DNA of 23,242 bases, from positions 1-23,242 of the forward strand of contig CAYSHT010000019.1 of assembly GCA_964430915.1 (NCBI GenBank), written 5' to 3'. The notes beneath the pieces were generated by a model. The model was not told the origin of the DNA. It did no database searches and worked only from the letters and a program-made list of their open reading frames with translations. The DNA is from JAFGBH01 sp964430915. GTDB taxonomy: Bacteria > Desulfobacterota > Syntrophia > Syntrophales > UBA2210. Numbering within the stretch: the first letter of the stretch is position 1; each line of letters begins with the position of its first letter. The translations under genes were made by a program, and so were the position numbers. This document shows, piece after piece, positions 7,339 to 14,665 of this stretch.

Positions 7339-7452
7339 TGACCGGGAGCGTACCCGCAAGCCCCGCCTTGCAGGCGGGGTAAGGGGCGCAATATAAAACA
7401 AACATATTCCTTACCGGGAAGCCCCGCCCTGTGGGTGGGGAGCTTCATTATT
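7339..7452 (+). repeat. Dispersed hairpin repeat, subtype 2, copy E
   Basis: This copy lies between the convergent amidase and SH3-protein genes. Hairpin 1 is CCCCGCCT (7361-7368) with AGGCGGGG (7372-7379), a perfect 8 bp. The spacer is AAGGGGCGCAAT, then AT-rich sequence, then TTCCTTACCGGGAA. Hairpin 2 is CCCCGCCC (7422-7429) with GGGTGGGG (7433-7440), followed by AGCTTCATTATT. The only other subtype-2 copy is at 17722-17866. Its position suggests bidirectional termination or 3'-end protection. Confidence 0.85.
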
Positions 7453-7484
7453 ATAATGGAGCGACAAGGGACAGCCGATAAAAA

Positions 7485-8180
7485 TCAAGAGTAGAGAGAC
7501 GATCGGTGCCTGGTCTGTTTCCGACCGATTGCCAGTCCTATGATGAGGCCGAAGAGGAGGACAAGTGCACCCGAGAGAAACCACAGGTTTCTCTTAGAGG
7601 ATATTAAAATCCTGTTTTCTTCTGTGAGCTTCTGGAGCTCTTCCTGAGTTTTTTCGAGCGCTTTTCGCGTTGCGGCCTCTTTTTCTCTGAGCTCGACAAA
7701 GGAGGCGGCACCGGTTTTTAAAGACTCATATTCATTTTTCAGGGTATCGAACTGAGAACTTTTTTCTTCAAGCCTCGTGACAAGCACTTTTTCCCGGCGG
7801 AGCGCATCATCAAGGCCTTTGGAGATCTTGGGCAATTTAATTTTCATTTCAGCGTTTGCGTTCCGTAAGGATTTTACCTCAGCCTTCCAGGGGATTCTCT
7901 TCATAAGATACCTGCTCAGTATCCAGCCCTCGTTATCAATGCTCTTATCCTCGAGATGAACGAGACTCCATCCGTTTTCGGATTTCAGAATTTCGACGTG
8001 TTGACCCGACGAAACCATGGAGATTATCTTGTTTTCCGTACTCGGTCCCGTGCGGAGCGTGACCTTAAAAGAGTCCGTTACATAGGCGTCGTCATCGGCA
8101 CGACTCTGACTGGAAATGAGACAGAGACCTAAAACGATAAGGACTGTTCCGGTAAATAGAGACATTTTCTTCATGATCAT
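7485..8180 (-). CDS. SH3-domain, coiled-coil, single-TM protein (TIGR04211/YgiM-like)
   Basis: The 231-residue envelope protein has an N-terminal signal (about 1-28, with likely cleavage after SRA). A bacterial SH3 domain follows at about 33-95 (VTLRTGPSTENKIISMV, GWSLVHL, GWILSRYL). Then comes a long charged coiled coil (about 103-195) and a C-terminal transmembrane helix (about 199-219) with a basic tail. This order matches the TIGR04211/YgiM family. SH3b domains often bind peptidoglycan stem peptides, so a periplasmic wall- or envelope-associated role is likely, with the C-terminus anchored in the inner membrane. The start may be the ATG at 8180 or the one at 8174; a GGGAAAG upstream slightly favours the first. 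The palindrome at 8203-8216 lies just upstream. Confidence 0.85.
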   Translation of the reverse strand: MIMKKMSLFTGTVLIVLGLCLISSQSRADDDAYVTDSFKVTLRTGPSTENKIISMVSSGQHVEILKSENGWSLVHLEDKSIDNEGWILSRYLMKRIPWKAEVKSLRNANAEMKIKLPKISKGLDDALRREKVLVTRLEEKSSQFDTLKNEYESLKTGAASFVELREKEAATRKALEKTQEELQKLTEENRILISSKRNLWFLSGALVLLFGLIIGLAIGRKQTRHRSSLYS

Positions 8181-8202
8181 GCTTTCCCGTGTAAACTATA
8201 TC

Positions 8203-8216
8203 TTGAAAGTTTTCAA
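8203..8216. promoter_or_regulatory. Perfect palindrome upstream of the SH3-protein gene
   Basis: TTGAAA (8203-8208) and TTTCAA (8211-8216) flank a GT centre, 23 nt upstream of the SH3-protein start on the minus strand. Its size and place suit a repressor or activator operator. No matching site was seen elsewhere in the window. Confidence 0.35.
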
Positions 8217-8324
8217 TAGTAAATTTCTCATACAACACAATGATTACAAAATAAGGACGAGCCTATTCGACTCTTTTTAGCAGAATAATGGAGGTCTGTC
8301 AGTAAGAGATAAGTTGCGACATAA

Positions 8325-8373
8325 AAAAAGGACCAGCTTTTGGAAAGGAGGAAAACCAATGCTGATCCTTTTT
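8325..8373. other. 13-bp inverted repeat with a Shine-Dalgarno sequence in its loop
   Basis: Left arm AAAAAGGACCAGC (8325-8337) and right arm GCTGATCCTTTTT (8361-8373) pair with a single C/A mismatch on the plus strand. On the minus strand that position is a G-U wobble, so the stem there is unbroken and is followed by a U-run, which resembles a terminator with an unusually long 23-nt loop. On the plus strand the loop carries AAAGGAGG, and the arm begins at the last base of an ATG. Confidence 0.5.
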
Positions 8374-8457
8374 ATAAAACATGATTGTTTTATGAATTAT
8401 ACAGCAATTGTTGTGCCAGAAAAGTGTAATATTGCCGTAAGCACCTTATATAGTTAA
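8359..8457 (+). CDS. Possible 32-residue small protein (tentative)
   Basis: An ATG at 8359 follows AAAGGAGG by 7 nt, the best ribosome site in the window, and opens a 32-codon frame ending in TAA at 8455-8457. The peptide starts MLILFIKHDCFMNYTAIVV, is fairly hydrophobic and has two cysteines. I recognise no family. The start codon abuts the 8325-8373 inverted repeat, so translation could be controlled by structure. A strong ribosome site can occur by chance, and I see no clear promoter. Confidence 0.3.
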   Translation: MLILFIKHDCFMNYTAIVVPEKCNIAVSTLYS

Positions 8458-8516
8458 TATATCGCGGTATTATTGAAATATTCTTGTTGGAGTATACGTT
8501 TCAAGAAATAAAATTA

Positions 8517-8565
8517 TGGATATTAAGTATCCATCTATGGTATGTTGCTGAATAATAAGTATCCA
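8517..8565 (+). promoter_or_regulatory. Tandem NtrC-type enhancer-like dyads upstream of the sensor kinase
   Basis: Two 17-bp 6-5-6 dyads are present: TGGATA-TTAAG-TATCCA (8517-8533, perfect) and TGAATA-ATAAG-TATCCA (8549-8565, one mismatch). Their centres are 32 bp apart, about three helical turns, so they lie on one DNA face. This is the architecture of upstream activator sites for NtrC-family regulators, and such a regulator is the second gene of the operon that begins at 8675. Autoregulation is the natural reading. The sites also lie between two divergent genes and might serve either. Confidence 0.5.
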
Positions 8566-8641
8566 GTTTTATTAGATACGGTTGATTCCTGTATGGAGCA
8601 TGGCATTCTGAGAAATCGAAGTTATGAAACTTTTGGTCATC

Positions 8642-8656
8642 CGGCAGTAATGTTGC
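8642..8656 (+). promoter_or_regulatory. Sigma54-like -24/-12 element (uncertain)
   Basis: CGGCAGTAATGTTGC keeps the essential GG-N10-GC spacing and the TTGC of the -12 box, but departs at the flanking -24 positions. It is the only GG-N10-GC I found between the dyads and the kinase gene. The predicted start near 8668 would leave almost no leader and exclude the GGAGA ribosome site (8664-8668), which counts against it. Confidence 0.28.
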
Positions 8657-8674
8657 TCGTTGCGGAGATTAGTG

Positions 8675-10417
8675 ATGAAGAAAGAAGATAAAAAATCCTG
8701 GATCAATGTTCCGCCCTGGATAATTATAGGCGCTGTTTTTATTCTGGCTCCTATATTTCTTTATATAGCCGTTGAAAGTATCAATAAACAAAAGGAATAC
8801 ACAGAAAGACTTCTTCTGGAACGAGGCACAGCTCTCATCAGATCTTTTGAAGCCGGAACCAGGACTGGACTTCTCGGAATCAAATGGGACGGGTCACAGA
8901 TACAGAAACTGGTGACTGAGACTGCGCAGCAGCCAGATGTGGACCATATACTCGTCACCGATCAAAATGGCAAGATACTCGCGCATAGTGATCCTACTAA
9001 AGTAGGTAAGATTTACTGGCTTCAATTGGATACAGAGAAAATATACGGGTCCAACGTGCTAGAGTGGCGGCAGTTTGAAGGACTGGATGCCAAGAAGGTC
9101 TTTGAGGTCTATGGCAAAATATCACCCCTTCCCGGTCAATTAACTGCGTTCGTCCGTACCGAGACACCTCACGAACTTTTGAGGTTGCGCATATCGTCTA
9201 AGGAGGGGGAAGATCTGTCCCGGCCTATCGTTTTCGTGGGTCTCGATATGGGTCCACTCGAATCGGCACGAAAAGCGGATGCACGAAACACGATTATTTT
9301 GGCAATCATTCTTCTTCTCATCGGATTTGCCGGAATAATTTCTCTTTTTCTTGCCCATGGCTACCGAACGGCCAGGGCATCGCTCTCCATAATAAAGGTG
9401 TTTTCCGATACCCTTGTTGAAAATCTCCCCATGGGTATCCTGGCCATAGGGATTGACGGAAAGATAACATCCTTCAATCAGGCGGCGGAGACGCTCATTA
9501 AATATTCTGCAGAAGAGGCCGTGGGGAAGGAGGCGGATGCCGTATTGCCTGAATCACTGAGAGTGCTTGTCGATGAGCTGGATTCAGGGGATCAGATACT
9601 ATCAAGAGCCGTTGATTGTACCCGGTCGGACGGAAAGACTATTCCTTTGGAGGTAACAGCAACCATACTGAGAGGAGATGAGGGGAATTCCCTTGGAGAT
9701 GTTTTGCTTTTCAGGGATCTCACCGAAATCAGGAAACTGAGAATGGAGGTTGAGCGGTCTCAGCGACTGGCGTCCTTGGGAAGACTGGCTGCGGGAATCG
9801 CTCATGAGATTCGAAATCCCCTGAGTTCGATTAAGGGTTTTGCCACTTACTTCCGCCAACGGTATAAAGATGTCCCTGAAGATCAGGAAACGGCCGAGAT
9901 CATGGTCCAGGAGGTTGATCGATTAAACAGGGTAATAGGAGAACTTCTGGAGTTTGCCCGCCCCATGGACATGCAGTTGAGGAAGACTGCAATCAGAGAT
10001 CTCATTCAAAGTTCTGTCAAGATGGTAGAAGCCCAGGCCCTCGAAAAGAATATAGAAATAAAAACGAATATCGCTCCCGAAATTGACACGGTCCTTCTGG
10101 ATCCCGACAGAATGAACCAGATATTCCTTAATCTCTATCTCAATGCCATACAGGCAATGGATGAGGGTGGGGTACTGACTGCGGATTTTTCCCGGGATGG
10201 GGTGAAGGAGATAAAAATTGTTATTTCCGATACGGGAAAGGGAATAGCCCGGAAGGATCTGGGAAAGGTGTATGATCCCTACTATACCACCAAGCCCTCC
10301 GGAACAGGTCTCGGACTTGCAATCGTTCATAGAATTGTAGAGGCTCACCAGGGAGAAATTAAAGTGGAAAGTAAACAGGGAAGGGGAACGACTGTCACAA
10401 TTGTGCTGCCGGCTTAG
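8675..10417 (+). CDS. Membrane PAS-domain sensor histidine kinase (ZraS-like)
   Basis: The 580-residue inner-membrane kinase has TM1 at about 15-36, a periplasmic sensor domain at about 40-203, TM2 at about 205-228 and a PAS domain at about 245-355 (LPMGILAIG, FNQAAETL). HisKA carries the phospho-acceptor in AHEIRNPL (H377). The HATPase has the N box NLYLNAIQAM (N490), DTGKGI (519-524) and GTGLGL (543-548). It should autophosphorylate on H377 and pass the phosphate to the NtrC-type regulator that begins 37 nt downstream. The layout resembles ZraS/HydH, but the signal cannot be read. I chose ATG 8675, which has GGAGA 6 nt upstream, over the TTG at 8660. No frame disruption is seen. Confidence 0.92.
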   Translation: MKKEDKKSWINVPPWIIIGAVFILAPIFLYIAVESINKQKEYTERLLLERGTALIRSFEAGTRTGLLGIKWDGSQIQKLVTETAQQPDVDHILVTDQNGKILAHSDPTKVGKIYWLQLDTEKIYGSNVLEWRQFEGLDAKKVFEVYGKISPLPGQLTAFVRTETPHELLRLRISSKEGEDLSRPIVFVGLDMGPLESARKADARNTIILAIILLLIGFAGIISLFLAHGYRTARASLSIIKVFSDTLVENLPMGILAIGIDGKITSFNQAAETLIKYSAEEAVGKEADAVLPESLRVLVDELDSGDQILSRAVDCTRSDGKTIPLEVTATILRGDEGNSLGDVLLFRDLTEIRKLRMEVERSQRLASLGRLAAGIAHEIRNPLSSIKGFATYFRQRYKDVPEDQETAEIMVQEVDRLNRVIGELLEFARPMDMQLRKTAIRDLIQSSVKMVEAQALEKNIEIKTNIAPEIDTVLLDPDRMNQIFLNLYLNAIQAMDEGGVLTADFSRDGVKEIKIVISDTGKGIARKDLGKVYDPYYTTKPSGTGLGLAIVHRIVEAHQGEIKVESKQGRGTTVTIVLPA

Positions 10418-10454
10418 GTGGAAGGAAGAACTGCCGGTAAGAGGTTATGCAATA

Positions 10455-11807
10455 ATGAACGCTAAAGGTGCTGTATTAGTAGTTGATGATGATCGGGCCC
10501 ACCGTACGATGCTCAAGACCCTCCTTTCCGGATGGGGATATATCATCTTCGAGGCGGATGATGGTGACACCGCAATAGAAAAGGTTCGTGAACAAGGTTT
10601 CGACCTGATATTGATGGACGTACGAATGATGAGAATGTCGGGTATTGAGGCCCTTCACGAAATAAAAACCATAAATCCCGCCATTCCAGTCATTATAATG
10701 ACCGCCTTTTCTTCCGTTGAGTCCGCCGTCGAGGCCCTTAAGAGGGGAGCCTATGACTACCTTACGAAACCGCTCGATTTTGACGAGCTGCAGATCATAA
10801 TAGAACGGGCCATGGAGCATCGGCAGTTACGGGAGGAAAACCTTCGTCTCAGGGAGAATCTGGGTGTCAGATTTGACCGGCAGAATATTATCGGACGCAG
10901 TGCTGCCATGGAGAAACTCATGGAAACCGTTGCACAGGTAGCCCCTTCCGATGCGACGGTTCTTCTGACGGGAGAGTCTGGTACAGGCAAAGAATTGATA
11001 GCCGGGGCTATACATTTCAACAGCCTCCGAAAGAAGGAGCCCTTTGTTAAGATCAATTGTGCCGCAATTACCGAAACGCTCCTCGAATCGGAACTCTTCG
11101 GTCATGAAAAGGGATCTTTCACGGGTGCCGAAAGGAGGAAAGAGGGGAAATTCCGCCAGGCCGATGGAGGAAGCATCTTTCTGGATGAGGTCAGTGAGAT
11201 GTCACTCGCCATGCAGGTAAAATTACTGCGCGTATTACAGGAAAGAGAGATAGTCCGTGTGGGCGGCGATGAGGTAATAAAGATAGACGTAAGGATAATC
11301 GCCGCGACGAACCGGAACCTTATTGAAGAGGTTGAGAAGAGAAAATTCCGGGAAGACCTTTTTTACCGTCTGAATGTTGTTTCCATGAATATGCCGTCAC
11401 TTCGGGAGAGGAGGGAGGACATCCCCCTCCTGGCACAGCATTTTCTCACGCAATTTGCCGAAAAGAATCATAAAGATATCAAGGGCCTCACCCCTCAGGC
11501 AATGGACAGCCTTCTCAAGTACTCGTGGCCAGGAAACATACGAGAAGTGATGAATACGATAGAGAGAGCCGTTGTTCTCTCAAGAGCTGAATATCTGGAT
11601 GAGGGAGATTTATCTCTAATCGTCAGGAACGAGCACGCAGCCCAGCATATCAATCAGGGAAATATGCCCCTGGAGGATGTGGAAAGGAATACCGTTCTGG
11701 AAACCCTTGAGGCGGCGGCAGGTAATAAAAGTGAGGCGGCGCGTCGTCTTGGAATCACGAGGAGAACCCTTCATAAAAAACTGAAAAAATATGGTGTTAT
11801 GGACTGA
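10455..11807 (+). CDS. Sigma54-dependent NtrC-family response regulator (ZraR-like)
   Basis: The 450-residue regulator has a receiver domain (about 5-120) with acidic pair D11/D12, phospho-acceptor D55 (LILMDVRMM), T83 and K105. The AAA+ sigma54-activator domain (about 143-380) has Walker A GESGTGKE (173-180), loop GSFTGA (220-225) and Walker B IFLDE. A Fis-type HTH sits at about 420-447 (NKSEAARRLGITRRTLHKK). The sigma54-contact loop reads GSFTGA in place of the commonest GAFTGA, a known natural variant. It should be phosphorylated by the upstream kinase and open sigma54 promoters. A TTG-initiated longer frame from 10401 overlaps the kinase gene; ATG 10455, with AAGAGG upstream, gives the normal receiver start. 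It is convergent with rlmN across 19 nt. Confidence 0.93.
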   Translation: MNAKGAVLVVDDDRAHRTMLKTLLSGWGYIIFEADDGDTAIEKVREQGFDLILMDVRMMRMSGIEALHEIKTINPAIPVIIMTAFSSVESAVEALKRGAYDYLTKPLDFDELQIIIERAMEHRQLREENLRLRENLGVRFDRQNIIGRSAAMEKLMETVAQVAPSDATVLLTGESGTGKELIAGAIHFNSLRKKEPFVKINCAAITETLLESELFGHEKGSFTGAERRKEGKFRQADGGSIFLDEVSEMSLAMQVKLLRVLQEREIVRVGGDEVIKIDVRIIAATNRNLIEEVEKRKFREDLFYRLNVVSMNMPSLRERREDIPLLAQHFLTQFAEKNHKDIKGLTPQAMDSLLKYSWPGNIREVMNTIERAVVLSRAEYLDEGDLSLIVRNEHAAQHINQGNMPLEDVERNTVLETLEAAAGNKSEAARRLGITRRTLHKKLKKYGVMD

Positions 11808-11826
11808 TGAAAATTAGATTAACGAG

Positions 11827-12879
11827 TTAGGCATTCGCCTTGCCGCTTAACTGACCGCAGGCGGCGAGTATGTCGATTCCCTTGCTCGGACGCACCGTTG
11901 CGGTAAAATTGTTTTTTATCAGCATATCCCTGAACCTCTGTATTCTTTCCTTCGATGGTTTTTTAAGGTCCGATTCCGGAAATTCGTTAAAGGGTATAAG
12001 ATTAAACTTGCAGTGTATCCCGTTCATGAGACGGGAAAGCCTCACGGCATCTTCTTTCCTGTCATTAACCGAGTCGATCAGAATATATTCAAAGGTGATC
12101 ATCCTTCGCCTCGGCATGGGATATTCCCTGCATGCAGCAATCAACTCCTCCAGGGGATATTTCCTGTTGACGGGCATCAGGTGGTTTCTCGTTTCATTGT
12201 CTGTTGCATTGAGAGAGACGGCAAGATTAACACACATATCCTTCCCAAGCTGATATATCATCGGCACGATTCCGCAGGTTGAGACCGTAATCCTTCGCTT
12301 TGAGAAGCTCAGTCCCACATCCGAGGTAATGATATCGATTGCCTTCACAACATTTTCATAATTGAGGAGAGGCTCACCCATTCCCATCATTACGATATTT
12401 TTTATATCTCTCCCTTCGGGAATACCGAACCTTAGGCTCGTAATCTGGTCAACTATTTCTGAGACATTCAGATTTCTCGTAAGTCCCTGTCGTCCCGTCA
12501 GGCAAAACCTGCAACCCATTCGACATCCTACCTGAGTGGAAATACAGAGGGTTAGATGGTTTTTCTCCTGAAGAACGACACTTTCGATGAAATGACCATC
12601 CTCCAGCCTAAAGAGGATTTTTTTTGTTCCGTCTCTGGATTCCTGTATCGTCTCTATCAGGATCGATCCGATTCGTGCGAGTTCATCTATCTCTTTCCTG
12701 AAGTTTTTGGATAGGTTTGTCATTTCGTGGAATGAAGCGACTCCCGATTGATAAAGCCACTTCATGATTTGACGGGCCCGATATCGCTCCTTTCCGAGGT
12801 GGAGTATGAATGACTCTATCTCGGCGAGGGTCATGTCCTTGATATTGGGTCTCACTCCGTACAATTCTTTTGATACCAT
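11827..12879 (-). CDS. rlmN: Dual-specificity 23S rRNA A2503 / tRNA A37 C2-methyltransferase RlmN
   Basis: The 350-residue radical-SAM enzyme methylates C2 of adenosine 2503 in 23S rRNA, and of A37 in some tRNAs. The 4Fe-4S motif is C119-x3-C123-x2-C126 (GCRMGCRFC). The GMGEPLLN motif follows, and the methyl-carrier cysteine sits near the C-terminus in AACGQLSG (C341). The N-terminal HhH-like region (YRARQIMKWLYQSG) is normal, so the protein looks full-length and active. Absence of a Cfr-like context and the housekeeping surroundings favour RlmN over Cfr. A promoter is visible at 12971-12998 and the ribosome site is CAGGAA. Upstream on the same strand lies the YkgJ-like gene, separated by repeat B. 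Confidence 0.95.
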   Translation of the reverse strand: MVSKELYGVRPNIKDMTLAEIESFILHLGKERYRARQIMKWLYQSGVASFHEMTNLSKNFRKEIDELARIGSILIETIQESRDGTKKILFRLEDGHFIESVVLQEKNHLTLCISTQVGCRMGCRFCLTGRQGLTRNLNVSEIVDQITSLRFGIPEGRDIKNIVMMGMGEPLLNYENVVKAIDIITSDVGLSFSKRRITVSTCGIVPMIYQLGKDMCVNLAVSLNATDNETRNHLMPVNRKYPLEELIAACREYPMPRRRMITFEYILIDSVNDRKEDAVRLSRLMNGIHCKFNLIPFNEFPESDLKKPSKERIQRFRDMLIKNNFTATVRPSKGIDILAACGQLSGKANA

Positions 12880-12923
12880 CGTTTAATTCCTGAGGATTTG
12901 TCTCTTGCTTCCCAGATCATACA

Positions 12924-12938
12924 TATCCCATCGGGATA
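12924..12938. promoter_or_regulatory. Perfect inverted repeat in the rlmN leader
   Basis: TATCCC (12924-12929), ATC, GGGATA (12933-12938) lies between the predicted rlmN promoter and its start codon. It could be an operator or a short RNA hairpin. The function is unknown. Confidence 0.35.
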
Positions 12939-12970
12939 GTAAAAATACCTGTCTCGGTCCCCTTTCTCTG

Positions 12971-12998
12971 AATATAACGCTGGTGAAGGCGATGTCAA
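12971..12998 (-). promoter_or_regulatory. Sigma70-type promoter for rlmN
   Basis: The minus strand reads a perfect TTGACA (12993-12998), 16 nt, then TATATT (12971-12976, 5 of 6). The predicted start near 12964 gives a leader of about 85 nt. It lies just outside repeat copy B. Confidence 0.62.
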
Positions 12999-13016
12999 TG
13001 GAGGAGTTGTTTTCTT

Positions 13017-13130
13017 TTGAACTGAAAAACGAGCACATTCACCGTTTTATACAGCGGGGTTAGCGAGCGAATAAAATCAAAAATTGTCCTTAACAGTCTG
13101 AGATTCCCCGAAGTTTGCTTCGGGGATCTT
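13017..13130 (+). repeat. Dispersed hairpin repeat, subtype 1, copy B
   Basis: The start TTGAACTGAAAAACGAGC, the middle TTAGCGAGCGAATAAAA and the linker GTCCTTAACAGTCTGAGATT match the other subtype-1 copies. Hairpin 1 is decayed (ACCG.. with CGGGG). Hairpin 2 is perfect: CCCCGAAG (13106-13113), loop TTTG, CTTCGGGG (13118-13125). Its right half is translated on the minus strand as the end of the YkgJ-like protein. Confidence 0.85.
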
Positions 13131-13442
13131 AAACTGAGGACAGATCTCGGAGGACCCAGGCATGAAATCCTCGCATATCCTGGGCCGTGTCTCGTAAATT
13201 GCGCATTGAGCTGATTTTTCTTTCCAGTCAAGAAAGGGGCAGCCGTTGAGATGCCGTCCATCAATTGCCGAGACGAGACGATCGCCTGCCCATACGGGAA
13301 GATCGCGATCTATGATATGGAGAATGTCAGTCCTTCCTTCTTTTTTCCAGCGTTTAATGTCCTCATCGGTAGTATATGAGATGAGATGCGCGAGACAACA
13401 TCTGCCGCATCGTGTGCATGTGATTGTTTGTCCTTTTTTCAT
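13077..13442 (-). CDS. YkgJ-family cysteine-cluster protein
   Basis: The 121-residue protein has the UPF0153/YkgJ cysteine pattern: C9-x2-C12-x2-C15-C16 near the N-terminus, then C68, C80, C90 and C101. The family is predicted to bind zinc or an iron cluster, and its role is unknown. Residues from about 105 to 121 and the TGA stop are encoded inside dispersed repeat copy B, so the tail after the last cysteine (CPQF) is probably repeat-derived and dispensable. No strong ribosome site precedes the ATG. It reads in the same direction as rlmN, which has its own promoter, and is divergent from the methyltransferase. A missing native C-terminus cannot be excluded. Confidence 0.8.
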   Translation of the reverse strand: MKKGQTITCTRCGRCCLAHLISYTTDEDIKRWKKEGRTDILHIIDRDLPVWAGDRLVSAIDGRHLNGCPFLDWKEKSAQCAIYETRPRICEDFMPGSSEICPQFKIPEANFGESQTVKDNF

Positions 13443-13466
13443 CAGGATAGCCGTTTACTTTATTTC

Positions 13467-13496
13467 TTGTTCTTGACCGAGGGCTACTCATATACT
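13467..13496 (+). promoter_or_regulatory. Weak promoter candidate for the methyltransferase gene
   Basis: TATACT (13491-13496, 5 of 6) is preceded by TTGTTC (13467-13472) at 18 nt. A TTGACC at 13473-13478 is a better -35, but the spacing to TATACT is then too short. The alternative of TTGACC with TACATA (13496-13501) at 17 nt has a poor -10. Confidence 0.3.
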
Positions 13497-13534
13497 ACAT
13501 ATGCAGTCATATAAGAAGAAGACAGTGAGGGAAC

Positions 13535-14446
13535 ATGGTTGTGAGTGTGAATAAGACTCAGGACTATTACAGATATCAGCCGATAGATCTCATGACTGAA
13601 TATACCATATGTGAGTCCCTTTCCTCCATCAATTCACCCTATATGGTGGCACTGAAAAATCCCCGTTCCTATGGTTCAATAATCGGCGAACGTTTACGGG
13701 AGGAAGGTATCCTGAAAGGTGGATGCAGGGTATGTGAGGTCGGCGGAGGGTATGGGAGCCTCATGAAGGGCCTGCTGGAAGAGTATTCGCACTCGGTGAA
13801 AAAGGTGTTCATGACAGACCTCTCCATGTTTCTCCTCAAAAAACAGAGAGAGACATTAAATCGGTGGGATTCAAAGGTGACATTCATCAATGGAGATATA
13901 GTTGAAATTCTGCACCTTTTTGACGGAATGGACGTAATAATTTTTAACGAAATGATGGGTGATCTCGATACATGGAGAATTGATGACGGGAAAAAACTCC
14001 CCAGTGAAATCGCAGCTTTTATCAGACGCTATGAATTGGAAATTCCCACCGAGGGGTCTTTTAATTTCAATTACGGAGCCCTTAAAATAATCGAGGCACT
14101 CTGCAAAGGGGGGACGAAGGCATTTATTACCGAACATTCCAGTGATCCCATTATCCCCGGTACTATGGAATATCTTGGAAGGGGACTCGCTTCCGGAGGG
14201 TTTCCACGAGAGATACGTCTGAAGGGGCATTCTGAGTTCACGATACTGTTTTCTCATCTTATTAAGGTGGCGAGGGCTCTGGGGAGGAAAGTTACGACAG
14301 GTTCGCTTATTGACCTCGTTGGAGTGGCCGATACGAATAAGATGAGATTTATCTTTCTGTCACGGGCCTCGGCAACGGATGAGCAGGAGATTATCTATGA
14401 ACTTCTCGATAATATCCGCGAGTACCGGTGGCTCATCATCAAATAA
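13535..14446 (+). CDS. SAM-dependent methyltransferase, distantly MidA-like
   Basis: The 303-residue protein has a class I SAM-binding motif I, VCEVGGGYG (66-74), and an acidic end of beta-2 (TDLSMF). A FNEMMGDLD segment is reminiscent of the NE(L)LDA loop of MidA/NDUFAF7 arginine methyltransferases. The substrate is unknown. The MidA link rests on that segment and is only suggestive; a small-molecule methyltransferase is equally possible. ATG 13535 has GAGGG only 3 nt away, so the in-frame GTG at 13541, at better spacing, may be the true start. The gene is divergent from the YkgJ-like gene and is followed by repeat copy C and a membrane-protein gene. Confidence 0.7.
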   Translation: MVVSVNKTQDYYRYQPIDLMTEYTICESLSSINSPYMVALKNPRSYGSIIGERLREEGILKGGCRVCEVGGGYGSLMKGLLEEYSHSVKKVFMTDLSMFLLKKQRETLNRWDSKVTFINGDIVEILHLFDGMDVIIFNEMMGDLDTWRIDDGKKLPSEIAAFIRRYELEIPTEGSFNFNYGALKIIEALCKGGTKAFITEHSSDPIIPGTMEYLGRGLASGGFPREIRLKGHSEFTILFSHLIKVARALGRKVTTGSLIDLVGVADTNKMRFIFLSRASATDEQEIIYELLDNIREYRWLIIK

Positions 14447-14481
14447 TGCCCTTGAGTTTTCTTATCGTAAAGGGTAGGAAA

Positions 14482-14598
14482 TTGAATCTCCCCGCAACAA
14501 GTTGCGGGGAATCTCCGATTGTTAAGGAACAGGTTTATTTTATATTCACTCGCTAACCCCGCCGCAAGCAGCGGGGGAATGCGCTCGCTGTTCAATTC
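14482..14598 (-). repeat. Dispersed hairpin repeat, subtype 1, copy C (inverted orientation)
   Basis: This is the best-preserved subtype-1 copy, lying opposite to A, B and D. Hairpin 2 is a perfect 9-bp stem, CCCCGCAAC (14490-14498) with GTTGCGGGG (14501-14509). Hairpin 1 has outer arms CCCCGC (14557-14562) and GCGGGG (14571-14576). The conserved TCCGATTGTTAAGGAAC linker and the AGCGAGCG flank are present. It sits 35 nt after the methyltransferase stop. Confidence 0.87.
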
Positions 14599-14632
14599 GA
14601 GGCTCCAATCACATGAAAGGGATTTTCAATGG

Positions 14633-14648
14633 TTGGTGCTTACACCAA
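14633..14648. promoter_or_regulatory. Short hairpin just before the membrane-protein ribosome site
   Basis: TTGGTG (14633-14638), loop CTTA, CACCAA (14643-14648) ends 2 nt before GAGGGAG (14651-14657), the ribosome site of the next gene. It could modulate initiation. No further evidence is available. Confidence 0.35.
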
Positions 14649-14665
14649 GCGAGGGAGCTGAAAGG

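Larger units (their letters stand above)
8181..8659. other. 479-nt divergent intergenic region with small ORF, hairpin and tandem dyads
   Basis: This gap separates the SH3 protein and the sensor kinase. From left to right it contains a palindrome TTGAAA-GT-TTTCAA (8203-8216), a 13-bp inverted repeat with a ribosome site in its loop (8325-8373), a 32-codon frame (8359-8457), two tandem 17-bp dyads (8517-8533 and 8549-8565) and a sigma54-like element (8642-8656). The region is A/T-rich. None of the dispersed repeats occurs here. Confidence 0.6.

Noticed and set aside
10401..10454. TTG start for the response regulator overlapping the kinase gene
   Set aside because: It would add 18 residues before a receiver domain that begins normally at ATG 10455.
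14519..14665. N-terminal extension of the YvlD/holin-4-like protein by 49 residues
   Set aside because: The extension begins inside repeat copy C and is low in sense; ATG 14666 has a good ribosome site and starts at the first membrane helix.
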